Shown in pieces: positions 43,641-55,100 of a DNA stretch of 64,000 nucleotides. The notes under the pieces are model-generated. The model ran no database searches. It was not told where the DNA came from and worked only from the letters and a program-made list of their open reading frames with translations. Source of the DNA: Crocodylus rhombifer (taxonomy: Eukaryota > Chordata > Crocodylia > Crocodylidae). The position numbers were made by a program, and so were the translations under genes. The DNA is taken from positions 248,001 to 312,000 of the forward strand of contig JAVSML010000964.1 in the NCBI GenBank assembly GCA_038503035.1, read 5' to 3'. Within the stretch, counting starts at the first letter, position 1, and the number at the start of each line of letters is the position of its first letter.

Positions 43641-44900
43641 TGAGGGAGGTCACAAGACAAGGATCACTCATTGTAAGGACCCAGAAATCTCACTTTTTCA
43701 GGCTAAGGCAGGAGCAGTAGGTCATAAAGAACTAAGAGGCTTCAAAATACCTGTAAAGGTGTCATGTAGTGAGAGAGATGATCTTTTGGGCAACTGTTAC
43801 ACAATACTAAGACTGTATAAAATTCACTTATGTTACCAAAATGCATGTGTTACTTTAATTACTTTCAATAACTGGCAGAATTTTTGAGGGCTTCATCATC
43901 CATGCCACTCTTGCATTTAAAAGCTGCAGTGACACTATACAGTATGCATGTTGATACATCAAAACTTATAGGCAACTAGTTAAACAGCAAAGTCTGGAAT
44001 CTCATTTATCCAACCACAGTTAGAAAAAGTAGAAAGAGCATTGCCAAAATAGCTTGTCAGCATGGGTACGCTTGGGGGTTCCCTTGAAGGCAGCTCTGAG
44101 TAGCGGTGCAGATGTAGCCATAGCATACTACACGTATAAGTAAAGTCCTCCCTATGAAATATGCCTTAAAATTATGAAGGAAGAAAATGTGATATTGTAC
44201 ATAGGGTATTTCTTCTGTATCTAGAAGACCTTTTTATCCTAAAAGAAAAGCACAGGTAGGCAACATTATATGTGTGCTCCTGCTTAAGTCTCAGAGTATA
44301 TCTATCAGGAATACAAGCGCAGAGAAAGGCCTCTTGTGGATATTTTTTACAAGTATTTCTGTCCCATAAATACTATTCCTATTACTGGCTAGAACAAACT
44401 AAATGAGGACTAACCACAGACCATCAGAAATCAATAACAAAAAGATGGTATGGAATTCAGTGGACTGTGATAGTAGAAATACACTTTATTTAAATAGCTC
44501 TAAAGTAAAAATCTTTATTACTATTATCCAGAGAAAGAAACTCTCTGGTGCACATTTTGTGGAACAAAATGTATTCTGGGTTGACTTTGGAAAAGTTTTT
44601 TCAGGTCTGAATCTCTCATCCATAATTGTGCATTCGTGTCCAGTTCATAAAACTTTTACTTACAGTCTTTTTCAGCAACACAGCCTCTTTTAAGCATGGA
44701 GCCCTGCAGGTCTATTAAATAGAAGAAAAAATACGCTGCCTATGGTAACATAATTCTTTGGGTCCATAAATAAATTCAAAGGTAAAAAATGATAGATTAG
44801 TGAGCATGCAATTCACAATGAAGATGAAGGGAAGGCACATATTTAAGCTGAATTCCTTAAGTTTAGTAGTTTGTAACAATTGCTATGCTCTCACGTATTC
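43641..44900. other. Unassigned sequence
   Basis: No gene or repeat recognised. Confidence 0.4.
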
Positions 44901-44902
44901 AG

Positions 44903-45165
44903 TGGCTGTGTCTACATATTCATTAATGTGCAGTAGTTACTATGCATTAAATTTAGTACTTGTATAATCAAGTACTAAATTAACGTGCAGTAATCAGTGT
45001 TACTGCACAGTAGTGCCGGTGTATGCCTTCGTAGTGACACTACTGTGCAATAGCCTAATAACACTGCACAGTAGCGTATTAGCAGTGTTTGTGCTGTGAT
45101 GCACCACTACGCAGTAGTATTAGGCTACTGTGCAGTTAGCATCTTACATAGATGTGTCCAAGGTT
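44903..45165. mobile_element. MITE-like element with strong internal inverted symmetry
   Basis: Starts GGCTGTGTCTACATATTC and ends ACATAGATGTGTCCAAGG. Inside, CACTACTGTGCAATAGCCTA (45,039 onward) is inverted as TAGTATTAGGCTACTGTGCA (45,115 onward), and TGCACAGTAG recurs several times. About 260 bp with no frame. Confidence 0.5.
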
Positions 45166-46675
45166 TTGTATCTGGCATTCTTAATTACCTTGTTTTTATT
45201 TTATTGGACTTATTTTATTGCACTTTGATATACCAGGGCTATTCCTTTATTGAAGATGGAAGGGAACTGAACTGAATGGGAGTGTTACAATACTGGCTTA
45301 TGTAGTCATGAGCTTGCTCTTAAAGTCTGTTAAATCCATAGGTGTGCTCAAAGTGACTGAGGCTCATCTGAAATTCCCTACATTACTAGCATAGATTGCA
45401 TTACAAATTAACTCTAGCTACGCTCAGTTCTTTTCTCAAAGAATTAGTTTGTCAGTTTCTAACCCTCAGTTCTGGTCTTATCTACTCAGTGGTTACTTAT
45501 TAAAGTGGACTATGGGTTTAGAGCAAAAACTGCCAAGTTCCAGTAATCATGAGAAGTTTATAAATTTAACATTGCCTTGCAATGACAATAGTAGAAAAGG
45601 TGTCTAGATTTAAATATCTACTGTGGGTGCACTTGTGGTAGCCCATGTTGCTGCAGAAATCCTGGTCAAGTACTTGAGAGTTTTTAGTGTAGATCAATAG
45701 CAACATCAGGCTAATTTGTTCACTTGATAGCTTCTTGGCAATTAATTTTCCACTGGAAGTTTGCTGGCAGAGTTATGGGCACAGGGAGTGGAGTGTGGTG
45801 GATCAGGTTGCTAGGGACCTTATTAATGTACTAAAATACAGTCTTTGAATTTTATGGATGTTTAACAGATTTTTGCTATATTTGTAAAGGTTTATAAATA
45901 TATAATTGTAGCCATTCTGAATATAGAATACATCTTCTCACAGAAAATAACTTCTGAAGTAGAAATAGTTGACAAATATGGAGAATGAAAAAAAACCACA
46001 ATCCTATTTCCATCTCACAGGGTTGGATATTGATTTTTTATTTTTTGTAAACTTAATTAAATAGTCTTCCAAAAATTATTTTTTGAAATTGTCATTTAAG
46101 TTACTTTTGCTTTTGTTACTCTATTTCTATTCTATTTCTCAGGGTTTCTGTAACTTTTCCAAAGTTGAGGCAGCTTTGCCAAGGTGGATGGCAGTAGAAG
46201 AAAACAAATAACAAAAAATAAAACATTGAAAAATGAACCTGAGTCTTTGTTGAATTCTGTGTCACAAAATAATAAATAAGGAATGGTAAAAAGAATTAAA
46301 ATGGTGGAATTGTGTCCACTCCAAAATTTCAAAAATTGAAATATAATATTTTAAAATGTTGTTTATGATAAAACTAGAAATTTTACTGAAAATGTCAGGT
46401 TAAAATATGGTAATTTTGCATCCCCAAAAATGTCTTAAATGAAAGATTTCTACCAATGCTAACTCAAAATTTACCTATTAAAGTCAGAAATGAGTACATG
46501 GTTCAATAGTAAAGTTGTTCCTAAAGAGCAACATGAGTAAGACCAGGGGCTTTGTTTCACAGTGTACTTTGAGTTGCTCATATGTTGATTGGTTTTAATG
46601 CTAGCTCAGGTTTGGAGCATTGCTTCTTAAAGCTAAAAACCTTCTCTCACTGTTCCCTATCTGCACAGCTGTCTT
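45166..46675. other. AT-rich sequence, no gene recognised
   Basis: Strongly AT-rich from 45,840 to 46,500. Nothing recognised. Confidence 0.4.
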
Positions 46676-46678
46676 GTC

Positions 46679-47470
46679 ACTAGGGCTAGGGACAGACATT
46701 CAAGACACCTGAACCTGAATTGATTCAATTTTGCAGGTTAGTCTAACCTGCAGAGAGTGAATTAGTTTCCAAGTGAATAGATGTTCCCTTTCTATTCAAG
46801 GGAATCCAGCCCCACGCTGGATTCTGCAGGGAAGCAGGGCGCAGGGCTCCCTCCACTCCTGACAATGCAGGGACCTGCACAGCAGGGAGCAGGGAGGCAG
46901 CAGGCTCCAGTGTGGGGTTCCCCCCACTGCAAGTGCTGGAGCTGCAGGTGCAGGGAGCAGAGCCTTGGCAATGAGGAAGGCTTCACTTCCTCCCCGCACA
47001 CAGCGCTGGCCAGAGCTGTGCCTGTGCTGGGCACAACTGCCCTAACCTCCCTGCCTCCTGCTGCTCCATGGGAGGAGTATGTGGGTCTACACCCCTCATC
47101 CTCACACCCACACCCTGTCTAGCTGAGCTCCATGCTCCTCCTGCCCCTCTAGGGAGTAGAGGGGAGGGGGCTACCACGGTGGCCCCTGGAGCTGCCAGAC
47201 CCTGGCTGCAGGGAAGGGATGGAGGGAGGAATTAACCCTTCCCTGACCCCTTCACCTTAATGGGGCTATGTTGGGTTGGTTGTCCCACAGGGTGGGGAGG
47301 GGGGCTCTGTTCCATGCTGGGGGGGACTCTTCCCCCTTCTTCTCCTTCCAGGATGTGGCGGGGGGGACTCTGAGGTGCTTGGTTGCGACTCTTCCTCCTC
47401 CTCCCCTTCCCCCACACTGCCAAAGGGCTGGGAGGGAGGGCTCCATGAGATGCTGTCCGGCCACACCTGC
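46679..47470 (+). mobile_element. DNA transposon with GGGCTAGGGACAGACATTC left end
   Basis: The left terminus TAGGGCTAGGGACAGACATT is identical over the core to the inverse right terminus at 57,073-57,093. Just inside is a perfect 21-bp palindrome TGCAGGTTAG-T-CTAACCTGCA. The interior is GC-rich. No inverse right end is found before the GAATC-rich repeat, so the element is either truncated or of a different length class. Confidence 0.55.
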
Positions 47471-47483
47471 TACCTCAAGGTAT

Positions 47484-47549
47484 GTAGAAAAACTTTAAAG
47501 CTGTGTCTATGTCCGGTAGAAAAAACTTTTAAAGCTGTGTCCATGTCTG
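47484..47549 (+). repeat. Tandem duplication of about 33 bp
   Basis: GTAGAAAAACTTTAAAGCTG plus TGTCTATGTCCG is repeated at 47,516-47,549 with three length or base changes. Confidence 0.9.
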
Positions 47550-47554
47550 AATCA

Positions 47555-47695
47555 CTGATTCTCCAGCATTGAATCTTCAGATTCGGATTTGGCCGAATTG
47601 AATTGGGGACAGTGATCTGAATAAATGAATCAAATCACTGTCCTCAGTTCTGGCTGAATCTGAATCAAATATGGCCTGCTTCGCACACCCCTACT
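47555..47695 (+). repeat. GAATC-rich dispersed repeat, copy 2
   Basis: GATTCGGATTTGGCCGAATT, GAATTGGGGACAGTGATC, CAAATCACTGTCC, CTGGCTGAATCTGAATC and GCCTGCTTCGCACACCCC; same order as 39,353-39,490. It ends near CACACCCCTAC, which may be a terminus. Confidence 0.55.
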
Positions 47696-47719
47696 GGGAT
47701 GACAACATGTTGAACTGGA

Positions 47720-48565
47720 GTGGAAGAGCCCAATCTGGCAGGGGGCCAAGCGGGCCAGCCTGTCAGCCGAGGGCTGCTGTCCCCCAGCAGGCAGTCTGCA
47801 CACTGAAGTACCCTTGTGCCCTAGCCAGCCCCCTCAGTATCTACATGTGAGTTGCTGTGCACTAAATAACTTCACCAAATGATAGTACTTATGAGCACAT
47901 GTAGACAAAATGGGAGCCCTAAATTGAAGTGGTGGGTTTTAAAAAACACTACTTCAGTTTAAGGCTGATTAAACCCTTGTGTTGTGCACACCCCCCGCTG
48001 ACTTACCTTGTTTTCCAGTGGGGATGGGCGGGCGAGCTGCCAGCCGGGGGAGCAGTCCCTTGGCTCCAGGTGGGGGGGGGGCTGGTGTTTCCCTCTGTGG
48101 CAGTGGCAACCCCTCCCAGGTGGCACTCACCTGCAGGCACCCAGCTTGGACAGTCCTGGGGACACTGTAGCCACAGAGGGAAGCACCCAGCCCCCATGCA
48201 GCTCAGGCAGGCAGGCTCCAGGGGAGAAAGGGGGAGAGGAAAGATCAGGCTCACCACTTTTCTTGGGCAGAGCCTGCTTTCCGGGGGTGCTGCCAGGCTG
48301 CCTGCAGGGCTTCCTGCAGAGCCACAGAGCTGCATAGAAATGGGTGCTTCACTCCAGGGCAGTAGGGGCAGCAAACTAAAACTTCTCGAAAGAATTTTAG
48401 TTTGCTGCACCCCAAGTCATTTAAGGCACATTACACTGCCGAATTCCCTATAGCAGCTGGAATTAATGTGCAATACACCGCTGAAGTATGCAAACACTGA
48501 CACCATTAAAGTGGTGCAAAAGCATTTAGCCCACTTTAAAGTGTCATGCACACACGCCTCTCATT
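47720..48565. mobile_element. GTCTACAC-family sequence, GC-rich interior
   Basis: Contains GAAGTACCCTTGTGCCCTAG then CCAGCCCCC (47,805-47,833), the same module as in the copies at 20.9, 26.8, 50.9 and 63.9 kb. Also GAGCACATGTAGACAAAATG (about 47,894) and a long GC-rich central part (48,020-48,360). Probably more than one element; borders not resolved. Confidence 0.35.
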
Positions 48566-48566
48566 T

Positions 48567-48697
48567 CGTCTACACATGGACTACATTGACAAGTACTAAC
48601 CTATGGCAGAGTTAACTAGTTTACTGTGGCCTAATAGGGCTTCAGAGACTTTATTACAGTGCTAATTAGACAGTAAATGTCTTGTGTAGATGGACTC
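48567..48697. mobile_element. Short MITE of the GTCTACAC-ended family
   Basis: The left end TTTCGTCTACACATGGACTA and the inverse of the right end (CGAGTCCATCTACACAAGAC) agree over the CTACACA core. About 130 bp, AT-rich and non-coding. One of the shortest copies. Confidence 0.5.
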
Positions 48698-49488
48698 GCA
48701 TTCTGGAAAATTATATCAGAAGAACCTGAACATTTTGACTGAAGGGAAAGCATTATGCTACTCAACCAAGCTATGTAGGCCAGTATTAGCCTTTTACAGG
48801 CATAAATTGCAGGACATCTGAGATCGAGGAAATTCAGTTTCTGATTCAAGTGATCCCCATGCTCTCAAAAGCTAAAATATGGCACCACAGATTGTTTTAA
48901 GGTATTCCAGGATACTAGCTCTAATATTTTCCAGGTCTCTACAAAAAAACCATTGGAGAACCTTTTTAGAATCACGTTTTCTATTTAATACTTTTCTTTC
49001 ATTTTTATACTTTTGTTCACGTTAAAAAGTAAAATAATTAAAAACCTGGATTTAGGCTGAAGTCTTTCTCAAGTTGGAAGAAGTTTGGATCCAGATTGCA
49101 GAGATGGGGCTGAGATGAGAAGCTGAGATTTGGATCTGAGCCTCCTTGAAGCTTGAGAAGTTCAGGTGTAGTTCTTCTGTTCAAGCCCTTCTTCTAAATA
49201 CTTTACAGTGGTGTCTAAGTAATAAAATTGAACTCAAGAATAAAGAGCTAAGCCTGCAAGGTGCAGTCAGTATTTCATAATACCTGGAACGAGGGAACCT
49301 TTAGAGTGTGCATCAAAGAAAGTTGCTCTTTTATCGTGGGTATTTGAGCATGCAGGGAGGCAAGAGGTTGTTAGAGAACAGAGAGCTTGAGCTGGATTAT
49401 ATTGTGCTGTACTTTTGTGATGTGGTTATCTCTGAATAGTGTAATCATTTTATTGCATTAAGTACTGTAATATTTAATACAATGAAGT
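48698..49488. other. Unassigned sequence
   Basis: No gene or repeat recognised. Confidence 0.4.
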
Positions 49489-49489
49489 G

Positions 49490-49795
49490 GCACAGGCATG
49501 CATTTTTAGCATAATCCAGAGTGAAGGTGGGGGTGGGGGGAAGGAGAAATCTTTTTGGCAGGTGAGCCACATTAGGCTGCCCTACACCCTCCTTAGTTGT
49601 CACTTTGATCCTCTTCCCTTGCCTAATCTGTTGCTGTGCTATCTTCCCTTGCTCCCTGCCCAATTTGCTTCTTTCTTTCTGTTTCCTGCCCTGCCTGCCA
49701 CTGTGCTGCCAGCCTTCTCCCCAGTCTTCTGTGTGCCACACACACAGGCTGGCTATGCTATTGTGGAACTAATTCTCCAGGTTGGCCACCCTTAT
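49490..49795 (-). mobile_element. hAT-type repeat (GGGTGGCCAACC), copy 2, minus strand
   Basis: The reverse complement begins near AAGGGTGGCCAACCTGG and follows the 41,085-41,345 copy block by block: GTGTGGCACACAGAAGACTG, purine-rich CAGGAAACAGAAAG, then CCAAAAAGATTTCTCC. No coding capacity. Confidence 0.6.
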
Positions 49796-49979
49796 TACAG
49801 AGCATGTATACTTTAGCACATGCCTAGCAAAAAATGAAAAATAAAGTTACAGGTGATTAGCATCATTCATTGTGGGGGTGTGCAATGTATGAGTGGAGAT
49901 AGGCTTCTCAGAGGAGAAGATTTATCTTCATGAAGAATACTATTCAATGAGAGCAGGATCAGGCCTGTGGTTTCTAAGA

Positions 49980-50350
49980 AACTTGTCTGCTGCTCATGGG
50001 CAACTGGTGCCTCCTGAGTCAGGGGGCACTTGACCCGCCACCAGCGGCCAGTCAGTGACGGGGGCAGGGGGTCCTCTCATGGCTGTTCATACTGACCAGG
50101 GCGGGGGGTCCAGGGCAGGGGGGAGGTCCGCGGCTGGTCATGTGCACTGACCCGGAAGCAGCATTCCCTCTAAGCTGGCTCTAACAGCGGACTCTTCCCA
50201 GAACTGCCAGCGGTGCACACAGAAAGGCGAGGGATGCATTTCTCCTGGCGCCCCCACTCCCTAGCTAGCACTCTCAGGGAGAGGGGGGTACCAGCGCTCT
50301 CGCCTGCCCCCTCCGCCCTTCATCTAAGCAGGGGACACTTGCTGTAAGGG
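49980..50350. repeat. GC-rich block with CAGCATTCCCTCTAAGCTG motif
   Basis: A local rise in GC and CpG. AGCAGCATTCCCTCTAAGCT (50,157 onward) is the kind of phrase found at the start of a vertebrate interspersed repeat. It could be mistaken for a CpG island, but no exon or promoter evidence accompanies it. Confidence 0.3.
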
Positions 50351-50755
50351 GTGTATGTGCATCCCTATGCACTCCCTATGTGTTGCCACTGCTGCCACTT
50401 GTTCTTTCTAATGGTTAATTTCTTCCTTGTTCACCTTTTGGATCAAGCTGAACCTCCGGTGTCCCTATTATGGATCATGCTATGCAGCATTCATGATACT
50501 TCAGATGTTTTGGGTTTTTTTAACATTGTTAACTGTAGTGAGCAAGAGTTGTTGTGCACCTGCACCCTCAGATTAGACTTCCAGAAGACCTTTCATTGAC
50601 TGACTCATTTGAATGCATACCTTCCTTGGGAGAAAATGTCAATAAAGCCCATTTAACCAAATGCCATACTAATAATTAGGCGTGGTAAGCACTAACTATT
50701 CTGCACTTATATATCAATATAATTTAAACCATACCTTGATTTGCATCATATTGGG
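50351..50755. other. Unassigned sequence
   Basis: No gene or repeat recognised. Confidence 0.4.
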
Positions 50756-50756
50756 G

Positions 50757-51264
50757 TCATCTACACATGCAATTAATGCACAAGAATAAACTCTACAGCT
50801 TTTTGCTCTGGAACTTTTTGCTCCCGGGTACCTCATTTGAACATGTACCCAGAAGCCCTGGGTTGGCTGCTCCAATGGGGCTCCACGTGCTGTGGAGTGG
50901 CTGGCTGGGGCCCAAGCAACCCCCCATGCTGAAGCACCCTCATGCCTTAGCCAGCCCCCCTGCTGCACATGGAGGCCCACTGGAGCAGTCTTTGGTTGAC
51001 AGGCTGACCCCCTGAGAGCCACCTACTAGATAGCCTTGCACTTAAGCACCCTTGCACCCCAGTCCACCCCGTCACTGACTACACATGCATTTAAATGTAG
51101 TAATTTACTGCCTTGTAGGATAGTACTTGTGTCTGCAGAACTATCTGACAGTGCAGTAAATATGTCTACACTGGCCTAAGTGCCACGCATGCATAGATGG
51201 TGACACTTTACTGAACACTAAATTAGTCTTCTACAATAAAGCATGTGTAGACGTGCCCACTGGC
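50757..51264. mobile_element. GTCTACAC-ended non-autonomous DNA transposon, best-bounded copy
   Basis: The left end GGTCATCTACACATGCAATT (50,755-50,774) and the inverse of the right end (GGGCACGTCTACACATGC, to about 51,260) agree over some 16 bp. Inside are the GC module ATGCCTTAGCCAGCCCCC (50,942 onward) and a second ACTACACATGCATTTAAATG near 51,080, so it may be two copies merged. About 500 bp with no transposase. Target duplication was not certain. Confidence 0.55.
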
Positions 51265-51860
51265 TGCTTAGTAAACCAGTGTAATGTCTGAAAGATATAA
51301 TCCTACAACTATCACTGTTCACATTTCATACTATGAAAATACTCTCTGTTATTATCCATTTCCTTAGTATTGTTTATTTGAATAGCACTGAAGCAGCTGC
51401 TACTGATACATTATTACCTTGTTCAGGCTCTATCAGAAAATGTTCTTGTACCAGTTAGTTTAAGGGGCACTTACCTTCTGATTGTCCTACATCAGGCTCT
51501 GCTTGAATGCTTGAGGTAGACTGTCCCAGCACAGACACCATATCTGTAGTTTAGTATGATCCCAGCAAGGGGATGCAAGATTCAAAAAGCTGTTTGGGAG
51601 CCCAGGAAAATTCCAGCCTAGGGATTGGCTGGGCGGCTCCCCTTAAAACCTCAATGTCTCCCTGCCCCCCGGCATGCTGTGTGAAAAGGGCTGAGAAGAA
51701 CCTGCAGCATGGTCCCACCCCATGGCTGCCTGCTGCACCCCGGTGGCTGGGCCAGAGGCCAGCAGAGTGCCTAAAGGGTCAAGCAAAAGAGAGCAGACCC
51801 CTAGGACGAGCAAGTGAAGTTTGTGAGTAGCTGAACAAATTCCTTAGGGTGGGGACATAG
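51265..51860. other. Unassigned sequence, GC rising to the right
   Basis: No gene recognised. From about 51,570 the composition becomes GC-rich and continues into the hairpin region. Confidence 0.4.
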
Positions 51861-51993
51861 CCCCGGGAAGTTGCTGGAGAGGGGGACAGTGATTCCCCGC
51901 TAGGTTTGGAGACTTGGGGTTGGTAAGAGTGTGATTAAACCCCCTATGTGAGTGATTGGGGAAAGGACTGTGGTGGGACTGGGTCAGCTAGAC

Positions 51994-52081
51994 AGAAAGA
52001 GACCCCAGCTAGGGAAAGGTCCCAGGATGCCAGTGCCCACACTGGTGTCCTGGGACTTTTCTCTAGCTGGGGTCTCTTTCT
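51994..52081 (+). repeat. 42-bp-arm hairpin, fully paired as plus-strand RNA
   Basis: Arm 1 (51,994-52,035) and arm 2 (52,040-52,081) are inverse copies matching at 38 of 42 positions, with a 4-base loop CCCA. All four differences pair as G-U when the plus strand is read as RNA; as minus-strand RNA they would be A-C mismatches. A further C-G pair (51,993 with 52,082) extends the stem to 43. There is no reading frame of note. It could be a recent palindromic duplication, a foldback transposon remnant or a transcribed RNA hairpin; no evidence of transcription is available. Confidence 0.9.
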
Positions 52082-52124
52082 GGGGACCCAGGAAAGCATG
52101 ACCAGAGGCAAAGCCTCAGTGTGC

Positions 52125-52177
52125 CTGAGTGCCAAAAGGGGGAAGTGAGCCCAGCTGAGTGCCAAAAGGGGGAAGTG
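52125..52177 (+). repeat. Exact 23-bp direct repeat, period 30
   Basis: CTGAGTGCCAAAAGGGGGAA plus GTG occurs at 52,125-52,147 and again at 52,155-52,177, separated by 7 bp. Confidence 0.95.
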
Positions 52178-55100
52178 CTGCCTGGTTTGCAGCAGCAGTT
52201 TGCTCTCCCTTTGTGACTCAACTGTGTAATAGCTCTATGGGTTTGGAGAGACTGTGCACAGGCAGATAGAAGTGCACGGAGGTGGGTGGGGAAGAATGTG
52301 TGTTTTGCAGGGGTCTGGAGTGGACACAGCCTTTGCAGACTGTGAGACACCTTGACCTGTGTCGGATAGCCCAAGGCAGCTGGAGCCCAAAAGGGTTTGA
52401 TGAGAGAAGTAGGGGACTGCCCCACCCTCCATCCATTGGGCAACAGTCAGAGTGCCTGGCTATTAGTCATATCTAATTAACTAAGGGATTAATACAATGA
52501 GTATTTAACAGTGCATAAGTCATTGGTTTTGTATTTGTTATCTTGACCACCCCATAATTGTAAATAGTTGTCAAGTGTTATTTTTTGTATAAACCCATCC
52601 TTATGTATTGTAAATAGAGTATTGCAAACTTTTGATAGTATTTAATATTTGCTTGCATATGCCAATTATTTTCTATATAATTAATTTTCTATGAAGTGTT
52701 CCTCCTGAGTCTGCAAAGTCTTTCCATTGTGAAAAACAGCGCCTCCTCTCAGGGAGCCTCTGGCCACTCCTAGGTAAGCTGAATAGGGGTAAAACTACCT
52801 GGCACCCCAGGTCCCAAACATCTGGACATGGCCATGGGTAGCGTTGCACGCCAAGGGTTACTCTCTCAAAACAGTTTTCCTTAAGAGAATGCTCTTTGGA
52901 CATAAATTATTTTTTCTTTTTTTGCAGGGTAAAAGAGTACTTATTTAAATGAAAGTTCTTCAACAGAAAAGTGGAAATAATTGTTTTGGAGATTTTGTTT
53001 TAAGAAAAAATGTAATATAATAAGTTCATGATAGTATTTTCATTTCAAAATAGAATTTATAATTTCGTGGTAAATTTAATAAAATATTCTTTTTTTCTTT
53101 TAGGAAAGAAAACAAACTTCAAAATGTCCAGATTTACCATAAACCAGCTCTAGCCTAGTGCAGCTAGATACTGTTTTTTAGTGCTCTGCTCCAAAACCCA
53201 GAGAAGTCTGTGGAGGGATCCTGCAACTTTTCTAAAGGTCTCATACAGATCAGGGGTTTGAGGTTGGGTGCCATCCTCAGCAAATATTTATGTTTTAACA
53301 TGTGCCACCATTTATGTTTGATTAGTTCTATTTTTAAAATAATTATTTTTTTCTTCTGATGGTCCAGGCATCCTTGTGTAACCAGTAATAAATACGAGTT
53401 TACTTGAGTAAGGCCTGCAGGATCAATCTGACATAACCTTGCAGAACATACACATGATTTTATTCATGTAATTTAAATGGCCACAATATACATATTGCTT
53501 TCTAGTCTGCATTGCACTAAGACTGAAGCTTAAGGATTCAAAGCCAGATTGTCAGATGGAGAAATTCTATTGACTTCAATGCAGTTTTACTAGTTTGCAT
53601 CAGCTGAGGATTGGGAATGCACATAAACAAAGCACAGTAAGAAAAAAGCACTGAAATATTCTAATGCACCGTGTGCATGTGTAGATCCCTAGAGAGATGT
53701 ATTCTGGAAATAGACCAGGAACAGCAATTATAGCGTGGATAAAAGAAGACAATGAAACCATCTAATTTTAGATTCATAGGGTCAGAAGCCAGAAATTGCA
53801 GGGCTTATATTTTTCCCCCTTGAAACACACATATATTAACAACTGAAGGAGAGAACAGTACTCAAAAGCAGCCAAATTTGCTGCATCACATGTAAACGCT
53901 TTCAGAAGGGAGTGGTACTTAAAGAAATAACAATAAAGTATTCATTCAGCAAATGGATTTAGCTGGAAGTTTGAAGAGCTGAAGGGAAACTTGAAGTAAA
54001 GCTGAATATTTACAACTTCACTCAGTCTTAGTCCTAATGCTACAGCATGAATACATTTTCATAATTGCTGTGCTTGTGAGTCACCCCGGTGTCTTTTACA
54101 GCACAAATTCACACTGGGCTATGTAATTATTTTTAGAAAATGGGAACTTTGTCATCTTTGCCATGCAGAGGGATCAGGCAATGCAGTAGGATCCCCATTG
54201 CTTTCCTGAACTTGTGACAATGAGGAACAAGTTCATACCAGTGATTATTCATGAGCGTTGTCATAATCAGGATGTGTATATGTAGATACAGAACTGCTGG
54301 GAATGGTTTCAATTAGAGTTCTGTGTGCCGGGACTAGTGATGCCTGCTACAAGCTTTGCAAGCCAGTGAAATAACCTTCCAAATACAATATATCAGCCTC
54401 ACAAAGCCTGAGGGGCTGCCAACCCTGAAGGAAGGATCTGGCAAAGGAAAAGAAACGTTCTACATGATAAAAGAGAAATCCTTCTTTCACAGAGTAAAGG
54501 GTAGGGAAGTAGTACTTAGAATTACTGGATGGTTGAAGGGATGGGTAATGAGATATGGAGACTTTCACCTTTAGGTCACCTGTGACCAAAAGTCATTACC
54601 ATCTGTCGACTGTTATAGTGAAATGTGCATTGCCATCCATCCTTATTAGAATCACCTACATCACAAAGCTGCATCTATTGAAAATAGCATAGATTACACC
54701 TTTGCAATTTTATCAGAGGCAACAAGGCCTAAAGAGATGTCAAGACTGAGCTAGAGACATATACTGAAAGGTGATTATCTTATCATTTTTGCATATAGTG
54801 CCATGTGTGGCTTAAGATTTTTAACACTTCAAGGTAGAAACTCAGGGCCAGCTCCAATAAAGGCCTGAGGTGCACGCAAGCAGTGCCTAACTTTCTTGTT
54901 TGGGCTTTAGAGTAGAATCCAGAATGAGGTGTGTGTCAAGTGTGCAGAAAGAATTAGGTGCCTCCAAAGGGTGGTCCTAAAAACCCACATGCTGGTCTGG
55001 GAGTTGCCTACAACTCTTGAACAGGAAATGCTAAGCACATGGGTATATGGGTATCTGTACTTCTGTGGAACTCAGGGACCTACATCAGGGCAGGAAGGTA

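Noticed and set aside
47929..48453. 174-codon plus-strand frame and overlapping frames on the other strand
   Set aside because: GC-rich repeat interior with few stops; no domain features, and sister copies of the repeat do not keep the frame.
49980..50350. CpG island or promoter
   Set aside because: CpG enrichment is modest, the sequence carries a repeat-like phrase, and no exon follows.
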